A stretch of 26,029 nt of DNA from JARFUG01 sp050485365 (GCA_050485365.1 JBJHBH010000051.1:1-26029), one strand, 5' to 3'. Numbered from the stretch's first letter, positions 1-7,943 are shown. A program made the numbers and translations. Notes: generated from the letters alone by a model not told the origin.

Positions 1-951
1 GAAGAGGGGTCCGGAGGGGCTGATCTCCAGCCGGTCGGCCCGCGGCTGCTCGGCGGCCGCGTCTTCGACCAGGAAGCAGGCGCCGTTGGCGTGCTTGAAC
101 GCCAGATCCCCTGTCTGCAGGCGCCCCAGCGACCCGAGGCGCTCCTCCACGGTCTTGTCGAAGAGGTGCGACTGAAAGGCCGACAGATAGAGGCGCAGAA
201 GCTTTTTCGGCAGCGTCAGGACCGCCTCCTGCGCCGAGCGCCCCTTTTGCAGTTCGCCGATCATCCGGCGCTCGTCGCGCATGCGCCCCGGCAGCGCCGC
301 CAGCGCCCCGTCGAGATCGCCCGCCCGGAAGGCTTCGGCGCCCCGGCGCCAGCGCTCGTTGGCGATGGCGCCGGGGTCGCCGACGATCTGGCGCATCGCC
401 TCCTTGAAGTCGCCGCGCACCAGGGCGGCGCCGATCCGATGCGAATTGCCCAGCGAACCGTAGCGCTGCTCGCCGAAGAAGTTGGGGACCCCCTCTTTCT
501 GAAGGCGATCGAGGATCTGCCGGGCGGCCTCGACGCTCCCCGGACGCACCTGCCGGATGCGGATCTCGAAGCGGTTTCCGGCAAGGTGCCCGATCCTGAG
601 CTTGTTGCGGTGACGGCGCGCCTGCAGAATCGTCGCCCCCTCGATGCGCACGTCGGCGGCGCGCTGCGGATCGACCCCGGCGATGCTGATCGTCTGACGC
701 GTCGTGGCGCGGGCGTCCTTGAGCCCCGCGTAGCCGAAGTCGCGCTCCCGCACCCCGAAGGCCCTGGAGAGACGCGCCAGCAGCTCGAAGGTGGTGATGC
801 CGCGCTTCTCGACGCTGAGATAGAGGTGCTCCCCGTGGCCGCACGCCTCGTACAGGGGGATCTCCTCGACGAGGAAGTCGTCCGGCGTCTCGCGAAGGGT
901 CCCCCCCGTCCCCTCGATCTGCGCCGTGAGATACGGATACGGCCTGCTCAC
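1..951 (-). CDS. truD: tRNA pseudouridine(13) synthase TruD, 3' end cut by the window
   Basis: TruD isomerises U13 of certain tRNAs to pseudouridine in the cytoplasm. Reading leftward from GTG at 951, the frame stays open for 317 codons to base 1, so the C-terminus lies outside the window (E. coli TruD is about 350 residues). The family signature G-L-K-D-A-R-A-T-T-R-Q is at residues 76-86, with catalytic Asp79. The conserved GVPNFFGEQRYG segment lies near residues 145-160, and a YLSAFQSHLF-like segment further on is also TruD-typical. The GTG start overlaps the trmB stop as GTGA (948-951), so the gene is translationally coupled to trmB. No competing ATG has a better context. The family call is strong; only the end is missing. 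Confidence 0.93.
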   Translation of the reverse strand, partial: MSRPYPYLTAQIEGTGGTLRETPDDFLVEEIPLYEACGHGEHLYLSVEKRGITTFELLARLSRAFGVRERDFGYAGLKDARATTRQTISIAGVDPQRAADVRIEGATILQARRHRNKLRIGHLAGNRFEIRIRQVRPGSVEAARQILDRLQKEGVPNFFGEQRYGSLGNSHRIGAALVRGDFKEAMRQIVGDPGAIANERWRRGAEAFRAGDLDGALAALPGRMRDERRMIGELQKGRSAQEAVLTLPKKLLRLYLSAFQSHLFDKTVEERLGSLGRLQTGDLAFKHANGACFLVEDAAAEQPRADRLEISPSGPLF

Positions 952-1640
952 GGCGCCGCCGCCTGCGGAGGGATCCTGAACCCAGGGCGCAGCCTGCCGC
1001 TTTGCGGCCGCGCGGCGACGGCGCTGCAGCGGCGGGCCTTCACATGGTAGATCGGCTCTCCCTTGTCGAGAAAGCGCCGCATGTATTTGGAGACGGGGTA
1101 CCCCGGAAGATGGTCGGTGCACGGCGGCGTCAGGCAACTCTGCCATCCTGGCACCGCTTCCACGGCGTCGGCGACCTCGAGGGCGTAGTCGTGGAAATCC
1201 GAGGCGAAGAAAAAGTGTGCCTCGGGGCGCATGTGGCCAAGAAGGCCCTCCAGAAACGAGGCGTTGACGAGGCGCCGCCGCCGGTGGCGCTTCTTCGGCC
1301 AGGGATCGGGGCAGTTGACGTAGACGGCCGAGAGACTCTCGCGGGGGAGATAGCGCTCCAGCAGATAGCGCGCCTCCATGCGCATGACGCGGATGTTGTC
1401 GAGACCGGCGGCCTCGGCCTTTCGGCACGTTCGCAGGCACCCTTTGTTGTAGATGTCGATGGCGAGGAAGGTCGTTTCGGGGTGCCGCGCCGCCATCTCG
1501 ACGGCGAAATCGCCCAGCCCGCAGCCGATCTCGAGGGCGAGGGGGCGGCCGCCGAAAATCTCAAGGGGACGCTCCCCGGCCGCAAGGCGCTCCTCGGGGA
1601 TGAACAAAGGGCTGACGATCTCGATCATGCGCTGGGTCAT
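948..1640 (-). CDS. trmB: tRNA (guanine-N7-)-methyltransferase TrmB
   Basis: This SAM-dependent enzyme makes 7-methylguanosine at position 46 of tRNA. The 230-residue product has the Rossmann SAM-binding motif EIGCGLGDF at residues 37-45, an acidic loop FLAIDIYNKG near 58-67, and the TrmB signature NCPDPWPKKRHRRRR at 109-123. The length is normal for the family. The ATG at 1640 sits seven bases after a GAGGAAAG ribosome-binding site; the in-frame ATG at 1628 has no such site. The stop overlaps the truD start by four bases, forming a two-gene tRNA-modification operon. The last 20 or so residues (rich in Ala, Arg and Pro) extend beyond the conserved core and look like an unstructured tail. Confidence 0.95.
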   Translation of the reverse strand: MTQRMIEIVSPLFIPEERLAAGERPLEIFGGRPLALEIGCGLGDFAVEMAARHPETTFLAIDIYNKGCLRTCRKAEAAGLDNIRVMRMEARYLLERYLPRESLSAVYVNCPDPWPKKRHRRRRLVNASFLEGLLGHMRPEAHFFFASDFHDYALEVADAVEAVPGWQSCLTPPCTDHLPGYPVSKYMRRFLDKGEPIYHVKARRCSAVAARPQSGRLRPGFRIPPQAAAP

Positions 1641-1712
1641 TGGCGGCTTTCCTCGGATGGATTTCGGCCCGGAAAGTTAGCACAGGGGGAGCTTTTTGAC
1701 AACAGCGCTGGA

Positions 1713-1769
1713 GTGCCGCCGGCGCATCGGGCGGACCGCTCTCTTTCGCATCCGGTGTGCCGGCGGCAC
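1713..1769. repeat. 11-bp perfect inverted repeat between the cytochrome gene and trmB
   Basis: GTGCCGCCGGC at 1713-1723 is exactly complementary to GCCGGCGGCAC at 1759-1769, with a 35-base loop. It lies in the 140-base gap just after the cytochrome stop and upstream of trmB. No run of T follows either arm, so it is not a canonical intrinsic terminator. It may be a transcript-end stabilising hairpin or a weak terminator separating the two units. Confidence 0.5.
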
Positions 1770-1780
1770 CCTCGGGTCGG

Positions 1781-2095
1781 TTACTTCGAAGCCTTGAGGG
1801 TCTGAACGATCGCCTCCAGGTCACCCTCGGGGAGGTGCCTGTAGGAGGGCATGACCGAGCCGGGATTGACGGCCTTGGGATCGATCATCACCTTGCGGAT
1901 CTGCTCCTCGCTGAGCCGCGCGCCCGTGCCGTCGAGGGCGGGGCCGAACGAGCCGCCGCTCCCTTCCCACTGGTGGCACCCCTTGCAGCCGAGGGAGTTG
2001 ATCAGTTCGCGCCCTTTTTCCGAGGCGAAGGCCGAAGCCGAGCTCAGAAGGAGAGCGGTGCACAACAGCGACGTCAGGACAATGCTTTTTTTCAT
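1781..2095 (-). CDS. Small periplasmic class I c-type cytochrome (monoheme)
   Basis: The 104-residue product starts with a Sec signal peptide (MKKS followed by a hydrophobic stretch to about residue 24; cleavage probably after AFA or AFAS). It carries one heme-attachment motif, C-K-G-C-H, at residues 37-41. A likely distal axial ligand, Met82 in SVMPSY, and the small size fit a soluble class I cytochrome c of about 8-9 kDa when mature. It would act as a periplasmic electron carrier; no specific partner is encoded nearby. ATG at 2095 follows an AGGAGTGA ribosome-binding site. A plausible promoter lies at 2170-2197 and a 14-bp palindrome sits in the leader. The gene precedes trmB/truD on the same strand but is probably a separate unit. 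Confidence 0.9.
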   Translation of the reverse strand: MKKSIVLTSLLCTALLLSSASAFASEKGRELINSLGCKGCHQWEGSGGSFGPALDGTGARLSEEQIRKVMIDPKAVNPGSVMPSYRHLPEGDLEAIVQTLKASK

Positions 2096-2125
2096 GGGTC
2101 ACTCCTGGTTTGAAGGCCTCTCCCC

Positions 2126-2139
2126 CGTTTGCGCAAACG
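2126..2139. promoter_or_regulatory. 14-bp perfect palindrome in the cytochrome leader
   Basis: CGTTTGCGCAAACG is its own reverse complement. It lies about 30 bases upstream of the cytochrome start codon and, if the promoter at 2170-2197 is right, about 25-35 bases downstream of the transcription start. This would suit a repressor operator. I cannot assign a regulator. Confidence 0.4.
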
Positions 2140-2169
2140 ATGGGCGGGCGCATGTTAATGAACGGGCAA

Positions 2170-2197
2170 AGTATAGGCGGAAAAACCAATGTTGCAA
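2170..2197 (-). promoter_or_regulatory. Candidate sigma-70 promoter of the cytochrome c gene
   Basis: On the minus strand, TTGCAA (2192-2197, 4/6 match to the -35 consensus) is separated by 16 bases from TATACT (2170-2175, 5/6 match to the -10 consensus). The predicted start of transcription is near 2163, giving a leader of about 67 bases. Confidence 0.5.
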
Positions 2198-2204
2198 AGG
2201 GGGT

Positions 2205-2224
2205 CGGATCGGCCGCACGATCCG
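2205..2224. repeat. 7-bp inverted repeat in the cytochrome/aroF intergenic region
   Basis: CGGATCG (2205-2211) and CGATCCG (2218-2224) are perfect complements around a 6-base centre. The repeat lies between the cytochrome promoter and the presumed aroF promoter, so it could be an operator for either gene. No regulator is assigned. Confidence 0.3.
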
Positions 2225-2260
2225 GCATGCTTCACAAATTAAAAGAGTTGAATTCCCTTG

Positions 2261-2284
2261 GGGGCACAGCTACTCTAGTGCCCC
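2261..2284. promoter_or_regulatory. Inverted repeat overlapping the presumed aroF promoter
   Basis: GGGGCAC (2261-2267) and GTGCCCC (2278-2284) are perfect complements around a 10-base centre. A weak plus-strand promoter can be drawn here: TTGAAT at 2248-2253, a 17-base spacer and TACTCT at 2271-2276. Its -10 would lie in the centre of the dyad, an arrangement expected of a repressor site. The promoter itself matches consensus poorly, so this is tentative. Confidence 0.3.
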
Positions 2285-2360
2285 GGACGCCATGCAAAAT
2301 TAAGTGCCGAAGCGGCCGCGAGTGCCGACGGCAGGGACCGATTTCGAAGGACACGCCATT

Positions 2361-3377
2361 ATGCTGATCGTCATGCATCACAGCGCCACCGCCGAGCAGA
2401 TCCGGACGGTGCAGGAGGCCGTGGAGGCCATGGGACTGAGAGCCGAACCGATCCCCGGCAGCGAGCGGACCGCCATCGGCGTGCTGGGCAACCAGGGGTA
2501 CGTCGACGACTCGCGCATTCGCGAGTTGCCGGGGGTGCGCGAGGTGATCCATGTGAGCAAGCCCTACAAGCTCGTCACGCGCGACTTCCATCCATCGCCC
2601 ACCGTCGTCGAGGTCGGCGCCGTGCGTGTTGGAGACGGCCACCCGCCGGTCGTCATCGCCGGTCCGTGCTCCATCGAGAGCGAAGAGCAGATGCTCGCCA
2701 GCGCCCGTCTCGTCAAGGCCGCCGGCGCCCACATCCTGCGGGGCGGGGCCTTCAAGCCGCGAACCGGCCCCCATTCGTTCCAGGGGCTCGGTCTGGAGGG
2801 GCTGAAGATGCTTCGTGCGGCCGGCGACGAGGCGGGGCTTCCGGTCGTCACCGAGGTGATGCGCATCGAGCAGCTCGAGGCGGTCTGCCGCTACGCCGAC
2901 GTGCTGCAGATCGGCGCCCGGAACATGCAGAATTTCGATCTGCTCAAGGAAGTCGGAAAGCTGCGCCACCCCGTTTTGCTCAAGCGGGGGATGAGCGCGA
3001 CCATCGAAGAGTTTCTGGCGGCGGCCGAGTACATCGTCGCCGAGGGCAACGGCGCGGTGATCCTGTGCGAGCGGGGGATCCGCACCTTCGAGTCCGCCAC
3101 CCGCAACACCCTCGACCTCTCGGTCGTCCCCCTCATCCGCGAGATGAGCCATCTGCCGATCATCGTCGACCCGAGCCACGCCACCGGCAAGCGCCCCCTC
3201 GTCCCCGTCATGGCCAGGGCGGCCCTGGTCGCCGGCGCCCACGGCGTGATGATCGAAGTCCACCCCGACCCCGACCGCGCCCTGTGCGACGGCGCCCAGA
3301 GCCTCAACGGCGAGGGGTTCGATGCGCTGATGGCCGACATCCGAAGGCTCCTGACGTTTCTGGCCGCCGACGCCTGA
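2361..3377 (+). CDS. aroF: 3-deoxy-7-phosphoheptulonate (DAHP) synthase, type I-beta
   Basis: It condenses phosphoenolpyruvate with erythrose 4-phosphate, the first step of the shikimate pathway. The 338-residue product has an N-terminal ferredoxin-like regulatory domain (about residues 1-75) before the TIM barrel, the layout of the I-beta class. Visible motifs are GPCSIES at 101-107 (Cys103, a metal ligand in the family) and RGGAFKPRT at 127-135 (PEP-binding region). LLKRGMSAT, DPSHATGK, the IEVHPDP segment and the CDGAQSL segment supply the remaining metal and substrate residues. The ATG at 2361 follows GAAGGA by nine bases and gives the usual MLIVM start; the frame extends upstream but nothing there resembles the family. 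The gene is monocistronic and converges on the phosphoesterase gene. Confidence 0.95.
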   Translation: MLIVMHHSATAEQIRTVQEAVEAMGLRAEPIPGSERTAIGVLGNQGYVDDSRIRELPGVREVIHVSKPYKLVTRDFHPSPTVVEVGAVRVGDGHPPVVIAGPCSIESEEQMLASARLVKAAGAHILRGGAFKPRTGPHSFQGLGLEGLKMLRAAGDEAGLPVVTEVMRIEQLEAVCRYADVLQIGARNMQNFDLLKEVGKLRHPVLLKRGMSATIEEFLAAAEYIVAEGNGAVILCERGIRTFESATRNTLDLSVVPLIREMSHLPIIVDPSHATGKRPLVPVMARAALVAGAHGVMIEVHPDPDRALCDGAQSLNGEGFDALMADIRRLLTFLAADA

Positions 3378-3400
3378 GCAGCTCTGCCGTTGACTCCAGG

Positions 3401-4255
3401 TCAGACGCGAAGGGGCTTTTCCGGAACGAGCCGGATCAGCGTCACCTCGGGGCGGCAGAACAGGCGCACGGGGAGCAGGCTCGTGCCGACGCCGCGGTTG
3501 ACGTACAGGGGAGTTTCGAAGGGACCCACCCGAAAGAGCCCCTCGACGAAGCGGCCCGAGAAGCGCGGGAGGTACAGGGGGGGGGCGAAGGGGATGCGCA
3601 CCTGCCCGCCGTGGGTGTGCCCGCACAGAACCAGGTCGATGAGCGCCTCCAGGTTCTGGTGGGCGAAGGCGGGGACGTGCGACAAAAGCAGGTTGACCCT
3701 CTCGGGGTCGGCGATTTGCTGCAGACGCGAAAGGGCGTCGGCGGTCGAGGGATAGTCGAGGCCGAGGATCGAGAGGGGGACGCCGGGCAGGTCGAGATCG
3801 CTGCGCTCGTTGATGAGCAGGGTCGCCCCGGCCTGGGCGAAGTGCCGGCGCAGGTTCTCCCCTTCCAGGCGCGCCCAGTAATCCCAGTTTCCCTGCACGG
3901 CGAAGGTCCCCTGCCCGGGGCGAAGCATGTCGAGAAAGCTGCGCACATCCCAGATGTTGCGCCCCTTCTCCAGGTAGTCTCCGGTGAGCACGACCGCGTC
4001 GGGCTCGAGGGCCTCGACCGTCTCGGCCACCTTCTGGTGATAGGGGGCGAGGGCGTCGATGTGCAGATCCGAAAGCTGCACGAGGCGCGCCTCGGCGCCC
4101 GGTGAAATTTTGGGCGAGGCGATGGTCAGCTCTTCGACCTGCAGCATCTTCGGTTCGCCGTAGAGCCCCCCGCCGAGCAGAAGTCCCCCCGTTCCCCCTG
4201 CGCCGAGGAGGAAGGTTCTGCGCGAGATCCCCTTGTGCGCCGATTGTTCTTCCAT
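3401..4255 (-). CDS. Tat-exported metallophosphoesterase (YkuE-like)
   Basis: The 284-residue product starts with a twin-arginine signal (SRRTFLLG at residues 11-18, then a Gly/Leu-rich hydrophobic stretch to about 33), so it is probably exported or membrane-anchored. The calcineurin-like dimetal site is visible as SDLHID (62-67), GDY (92-94), a GNWD segment, SHVPAF and GHTHGGQ. The third motif reads GNWD where most family members have GNHD. Substrates of such enzymes include phospholipid precursors and other phosphodiesters; the substrate here is unknown. ATG 4255 is preferred over GTG 4261 because the AGAGG ribosome-binding site (4261-4265) runs into the GTG. It is divergent from the flavodiiron gene and converges on aroF. 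Confidence 0.88.
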   Translation of the reverse strand: MEEQSAHKGISRRTFLLGAGGTGGLLLGGGLYGEPKMLQVEELTIASPKISPGAEARLVQLSDLHIDALAPYHQKVAETVEALEPDAVVLTGDYLEKGRNIWDVRSFLDMLRPGQGTFAVQGNWDYWARLEGENLRRHFAQAGATLLINERSDLDLPGVPLSILGLDYPSTADALSRLQQIADPERVNLLLSHVPAFAHQNLEALIDLVLCGHTHGGQVRIPFAPPLYLPRFSGRFVEGLFRVGPFETPLYVNRGVGTSLLPVRLFCRPEVTLIRLVPEKPLRV

Positions 4256-4287
4256 CCGCACCTCTGAACGTCTATTCGTTGCGCCTG

Positions 4288-4316
4288 AGTATATAATATT
4301 GCCCTGTCTGCGTCAC
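4288..4316 (-). promoter_or_regulatory. Candidate promoter of the metallophosphoesterase gene
   Basis: On the minus strand, GTGACG (4311-4316, 4/6) is followed after 17 bases by TATACT (4288-4293, 5/6). The AT-rich patch 4288-4300 stands out in this GC-rich sequence. Predicted transcription starts near 4281, about 25 bases before the chosen ATG. Confidence 0.5.
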
Positions 4317-4399
4317 GGCATTCTCTTGCCAGGGGGGTCGCGGTGCGATAGTCTAGAGACTTTGGTATCTGCCTTTTTCTTCTACAAGGAGTGATCGCC

Positions 4400-5590
4400 A
4401 TGCCCGACACAACGGAAATCCGCTCCGGCATCCACTGGCTCGGAGCTCGCCATTTCGACCTGAAGGTCTTCGATGAGCTCTTTCCCACCCGCAACGGCAC
4501 CACCTACAACGCCTACCTGGTTCGGGGCGAGCACAAGACGGCTCTCATCGACACCGTCAAAGCCCCCTTCACGAAGGAGTACCTGAAGAACGTGGAGGCG
4601 CTGGCTGGTGAGCGGGGGATCGACTACGTGGTCGTCAACCACACAGAGCCTGACCACTCCGGCGCCCTCGACGAGGTCCTGAAACGCTATCCGCAGGCGA
4701 CGGTCGTGTGCACCCGTCCGGGGGAGAACTTCCTGCGGCAGATCTTCAATCATCCGATGAAGTCGCACATCGTGGCCGACGGCGAGGAGATCGATCTTGG
4801 AGGGCGCACCCTGAAATTCCTCCTGGCTCCGTACCTGCACTGGCCCGACACGATGTTCACCTGGGTGCCGCAGGAAAAGCTCCTCTTCTCGTGCGACGCT
4901 TTCGGCGCCCACTTCTGCTCCGATGCGCTCTACGACGACGAGTGTCCGGACTTCTCGGGCGAATTCAACTTCTACTACGACTCGATCATGCGCCCCTTCA
5001 ACGAGAAGGTGCGCGAGGCGGTGGCCAAGGTCGAGAACCTCACCATCGACATGATCCTGCCGTCCCACGGCCCCCTGGTCCGCCGCGACGTGCAGGCCAA
5101 GATCGATGCCTACCGCCGCCTGTCGGCCCCGCCCCCCGACACCGGGCGCAAGCGGGCGCTGCTGCTCACCCTCTCCCCCCACGGCAACACACGCGACATG
5201 GCGGCCTTCGTGCGCGAGGGGCTCGAGGGCCAGGGGGTGGAGGTGGAGGAGCGCGCCATCATCACCGTCGAGAATCAGGAGCTTCGCGACCTGATCGAGA
5301 GCACCGACGCCCTGGTGGTTGCCACGCCGACCATCAACCGCGACGCTCCCCCGCCGGTCTGGAACGCCCTGTCGCTTCTGACCACCGTCGCGCCGCGCGG
5401 CAAGCTCGGCGCCGTCTTCGGCTCCTTCGGCTGGAGCGGCGAGGCGGTGAAGATGGTCGAGGAGCGCCTCGCGGGGCTCAAGTACCATCTGCCGGTCCCC
5501 GGCATCCACTTCCGCTTCAAGCCGACCGAGGAAGACCAGAGCGCCTGCCGCGAATTCGGCCGCAAGGTCGGCGAGGCGCTGCAGGGGTGA
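4400..5590 (+). CDS. fprA: Flavodiiron protein (A-type flavoprotein, FprA family)
   Basis: Flavodiiron proteins reduce O2 to water and/or NO to N2O in the cytoplasm of anaerobes. The 396-residue product has an N-terminal metallo-beta-lactamase-like domain with the full diiron ligand set: H81, E83, D85 and H86 in NHTEPDHSG, H147 in YLHWPDT, D166 in CDAFGAH and H223 in PSHGP. A flavodoxin domain begins near residue 252 (LLLTLSPHGNTRDMA, the FMN phosphate loop) and runs to the end. There is no C-terminal rubredoxin or flavin reductase domain, so electrons must come from a separate protein. ATG 4400 follows AAGGAG by about eight bases; the upstream GTG at 4391 overlaps that site. An intrinsic terminator ends the unit. 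Confidence 0.94.
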   Translation: MPDTTEIRSGIHWLGARHFDLKVFDELFPTRNGTTYNAYLVRGEHKTALIDTVKAPFTKEYLKNVEALAGERGIDYVVVNHTEPDHSGALDEVLKRYPQATVVCTRPGENFLRQIFNHPMKSHIVADGEEIDLGGRTLKFLLAPYLHWPDTMFTWVPQEKLLFSCDAFGAHFCSDALYDDECPDFSGEFNFYYDSIMRPFNEKVREAVAKVENLTIDMILPSHGPLVRRDVQAKIDAYRRLSAPPPDTGRKRALLLTLSPHGNTRDMAAFVREGLEGQGVEVEERAIITVENQELRDLIESTDALVVATPTINRDAPPPVWNALSLLTTVAPRGKLGAVFGSFGWSGEAVKMVEERLAGLKYHLPVPGIHFRFKPTEEDQSACREFGRKVGEALQG

Positions 5591-5653
5591 TCGCCTGAGG
5601 CAATAGACTCCCCCAACAGGCATTGAACAACGGCGGATCGCAGAGCCGACCGA

Positions 5654-5709
5654 AGCGGGAGCGCGGAAGAGACGAGCCAGTCGAAATCTTCTGCGCTCCC
5701 GCTCTTTTC
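5654..5709 (+). terminator. Intrinsic terminator after the flavodiiron gene
   Basis: A 17-bp stem with one G-U pair is formed by 5654-5670 and 5687-5703 (AGCGGGAGCGC pairs with GCGCTCCCGCT, plus GAAGA with TCTTC). The loop is 16 bases and CTTTTCT follows. It separates the flavodiiron unit from priA. Confidence 0.85.
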
Positions 5710-5753
5710 TGCGCATCCTTGCTGTGCTAAACGGTCTCACTCGGAGGTCTCTC

Positions 5754-7943
5754 ATGCCCTCGCGTATCGCCTCCGTCGCGGTCGCCGCTCCCGTGGAACA
5801 CCCCCTGTCGTACCTTGTCCCCGCCGAGCTCGAAGGCGAAGTCTTCCCCGGGATGCGCCTTCGCGTCCCGCTAGGCCGTCGGCACGCCGTCGGCTTCGTC
5901 CTCGACACCACGGAGGGGGACGGGGAGGGGCTTAAGCCGATCTCGGCCGTCCTCGACGACGCTCCGCTCTTTCCCCCCGATCTCGTCCCCTTTTTTCGCC
6001 GCGCCTCGGCCTACTACCGACACCCCATCGGCGAGGCGATCCGCAGCGCTCTGCCCGCCGCCGTGGCGAGCGAGAAGTCGCGGGTGCGCACCCTGACCGA
6101 GAAGATCTACGCGGCGTCGGCGAAGCCGGGGGAGCCTTCCGGCGCAAAGCAAAAGGAGGTCCTCGCCTGGCTGCGGGAGCGCGGAGCGACCCCCGCGAGC
6201 GAGATCGCCCGCGACTTCTGCGCGCCGCGCGTCGTTCTGGCCCGCCTGACGGAGCTCGGGTTTGTCGACGAAGAGGTGGGCGAGAGGCGCCGCGACCCCT
6301 TTCTCGAGCGCCGCGTCGAACCCGATATCCCCCCGGAGCCGACCGCCGAGCAGGCCGAGGCCCTGCGCGCCCTGTCGGGGGCTCTCGGTGCCGGCGCCTA
6401 TGCCTCCTTTTTGCTGCACGGAGTGACCGGCAGCGGCAAGACCGAGGTCTACCTGCGGGCCATCGCCGAGACGCTCGACGCCGGGAGGCGGGCGCTCCTC
6501 CTCGTCCCCGAGATCGCCCTCACCCCCCAGCTCGTCGGACGTTTCCGCGCCCGCTTCGAGCGGTTTGGAACGCGCATCGCCGTGCTGCATTCGGGGCTCT
6601 CGGACGGCGAGCGCTACGACGCCTGGCGCAGCATCGCCCGCGGCGAGGTCGCCATCGTCATCGGCGCGCGCTCCGCCGTCTTCGCCCCCTTGACCGAGGT
6701 GGGGATCATCGTCGTCGATGAGGAGCACGAGGGGAGCTACAAACAGGGGGAGGGGTTTCGCTACAACGCCCGTGACCTCGCCCTGATGCGCGGGCAGATG
6801 GCGGGCGCCGTCGTCCTTCTCGGCAGCGCCACCCCGGCGCTCACCACCTACTACCGGGCGCAGGAAGGGCTCAGCGGCTATCTCCCGCTCACGATGCGCG
6901 CCCTCGATCGTCCCCTGCCGTCGGTGGAGCTCGTCGATCTTCGGGCCGAGGCCCCCGAAGGCTCCCTTTCTCCGACTCTGGCCGCGGCGCTGACGCAGAA
7001 CCTGGAGCGCGGCGAGCAGTCGCTCCTGTTGCTGAATCGGCGCGGCTTCGCTCCCTATCTGATCTGCGGCGACTGCGGCCGCACCTTCCGCTGCCCCAAC
7101 TGCGATATCACCCTCACCTTCTACCGAGGACGAAGCCGCATGCTGTGCCACTACTGCGACTACGCCGAAGCGCCCCCCGAGGCGTGCCCGGGGTGCGCCG
7201 GGCCGGACGTGCGCCCCGAAGGGAGCGGCACCGAGAGGCTGGAGGAGGAACTGGCGGCGCTCCTCCCCACGGCCCGCATCGCCCGCATGGACCGCGACAG
7301 CACCGCCCGAAAGGGGGCGCACGAGGCCCTGGTCAGACGGATGAGCGCCGGCGAGATCGACATTCTGGTGGGGACGCAGATGGTGGCCAAGGGGCACGAC
7401 TTCCCGGGGGTGACCCTGGTGGGGGTCGTCAGCGCCGATCAGGCCCTCAATCTTCCGGATTTTCGCAGCGCCGAACGGGCCTTCACCCTGCTGACCCAGG
7501 TCGCCGGGAGGTCGGGGCGGGGCGGGGTTCCGGGGCGGGTCCTCTTTCAGACCTGGTCTCCCGAGCACTACGCCCTGCAAAGCGCCGCCGGGCACGACTA
7601 CGCCGGGTTCTATGAGCAGGAGGTGCAGATGCGCCGCGAGCTCGGCTATCCCCCCTTCGGCTTCCTGGTGAATCTCGTCTTCTCCGGCGTCGACGCGGCG
7701 CGGGTCGGCCGCGCCGCCGCTCAGCTCGTCGCGGCCCTCCCCGAGGAGCCGGAGGTGGAGGTTCTGGGGCCGGCCCCCTGTCCGCTGGCCAGGCTGAGGG
7801 GGAAGGCGCGCGTCCAGGTCCTGCTCAAGGGGCGTCGCCGCCCCCCCCTGCACCGCCTCCTCGATCGGGTCGAGGCTCTTCGCCGCACCGTTCCGCGGGT
7901 GGTTTCGGTGGCCGTCGACGTCGATCCGGTGGAGATGCTGTAG
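5754..7943 (+). CDS. priA: Primosomal protein N' (replication restart helicase PriA)
   Basis: PriA binds abandoned replication forks and reloads the replisome using 3'-5' helicase activity. The 729-residue product is full length (E. coli 732). It has the N-terminal 3'-DNA-end binding domain (AAPVEHPLSYLVP near residues 11-23), then a winged-helix segment to about 180. Walker A is GVTGSGKT at 223-230 and the DEEH box at 322-325, followed by GSATP at 358-361. Eight zinc-ligand cysteines are present as four C-x2-C pairs: C438/C441, C447/C450, C465/C468 and C478/C481. Helicase motif V/VI segments (VGTQMVAKGHDFP, QVAGRSGR) follow. ATG 5754 is five to six bases after GGAGGT; residues encoded upstream (5724-5753) do not resemble the family. 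It appears to be monocistronic. Confidence 0.96.
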   Translation: MPSRIASVAVAAPVEHPLSYLVPAELEGEVFPGMRLRVPLGRRHAVGFVLDTTEGDGEGLKPISAVLDDAPLFPPDLVPFFRRASAYYRHPIGEAIRSALPAAVASEKSRVRTLTEKIYAASAKPGEPSGAKQKEVLAWLRERGATPASEIARDFCAPRVVLARLTELGFVDEEVGERRRDPFLERRVEPDIPPEPTAEQAEALRALSGALGAGAYASFLLHGVTGSGKTEVYLRAIAETLDAGRRALLLVPEIALTPQLVGRFRARFERFGTRIAVLHSGLSDGERYDAWRSIARGEVAIVIGARSAVFAPLTEVGIIVVDEEHEGSYKQGEGFRYNARDLALMRGQMAGAVVLLGSATPALTTYYRAQEGLSGYLPLTMRALDRPLPSVELVDLRAEAPEGSLSPTLAAALTQNLERGEQSLLLLNRRGFAPYLICGDCGRTFRCPNCDITLTFYRGRSRMLCHYCDYAEAPPEACPGCAGPDVRPEGSGTERLEEELAALLPTARIARMDRDSTARKGAHEALVRRMSAGEIDILVGTQMVAKGHDFPGVTLVGVVSADQALNLPDFRSAERAFTLLTQVAGRSGRGGVPGRVLFQTWSPEHYALQSAAGHDYAGFYEQEVQMRRELGYPPFGFLVNLVFSGVDAARVGRAAAQLVAALPEEPEVEVLGPAPCPLARLRGKARVQVLLKGRRRPPLHRLLDRVEALRRTVPRVVSVAVDVDPVEML

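Noticed and set aside
91..1050. Long plus-strand open frame of about 319 codons
   Set aside because: It lies antisense to truD and trmB, both of which show clear family motifs; its translation is low-complexity Arg/Ala/Gly-rich text typical of the reverse frame of GC-rich genes.
1973..1985. TGGCACCCCTTGC resembling a sigma-54 promoter
   Set aside because: The spacing between the two halves is too short, and it lies inside the cytochrome coding region on the opposite strand, upstream of no nearby plus-strand gene.
2110..2367. Plus-strand 85-codon frame in the cytochrome/aroF gap
   Set aside because: There is no ribosome-binding site or family resemblance, and it runs through the promoter and dyad elements and into aroF in another frame.
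4391..4399. GTG at 4391 as the start of the flavodiiron gene
   Set aside because: It overlaps the AAGGAG ribosome-binding site; ATG 4400 has the proper spacing.
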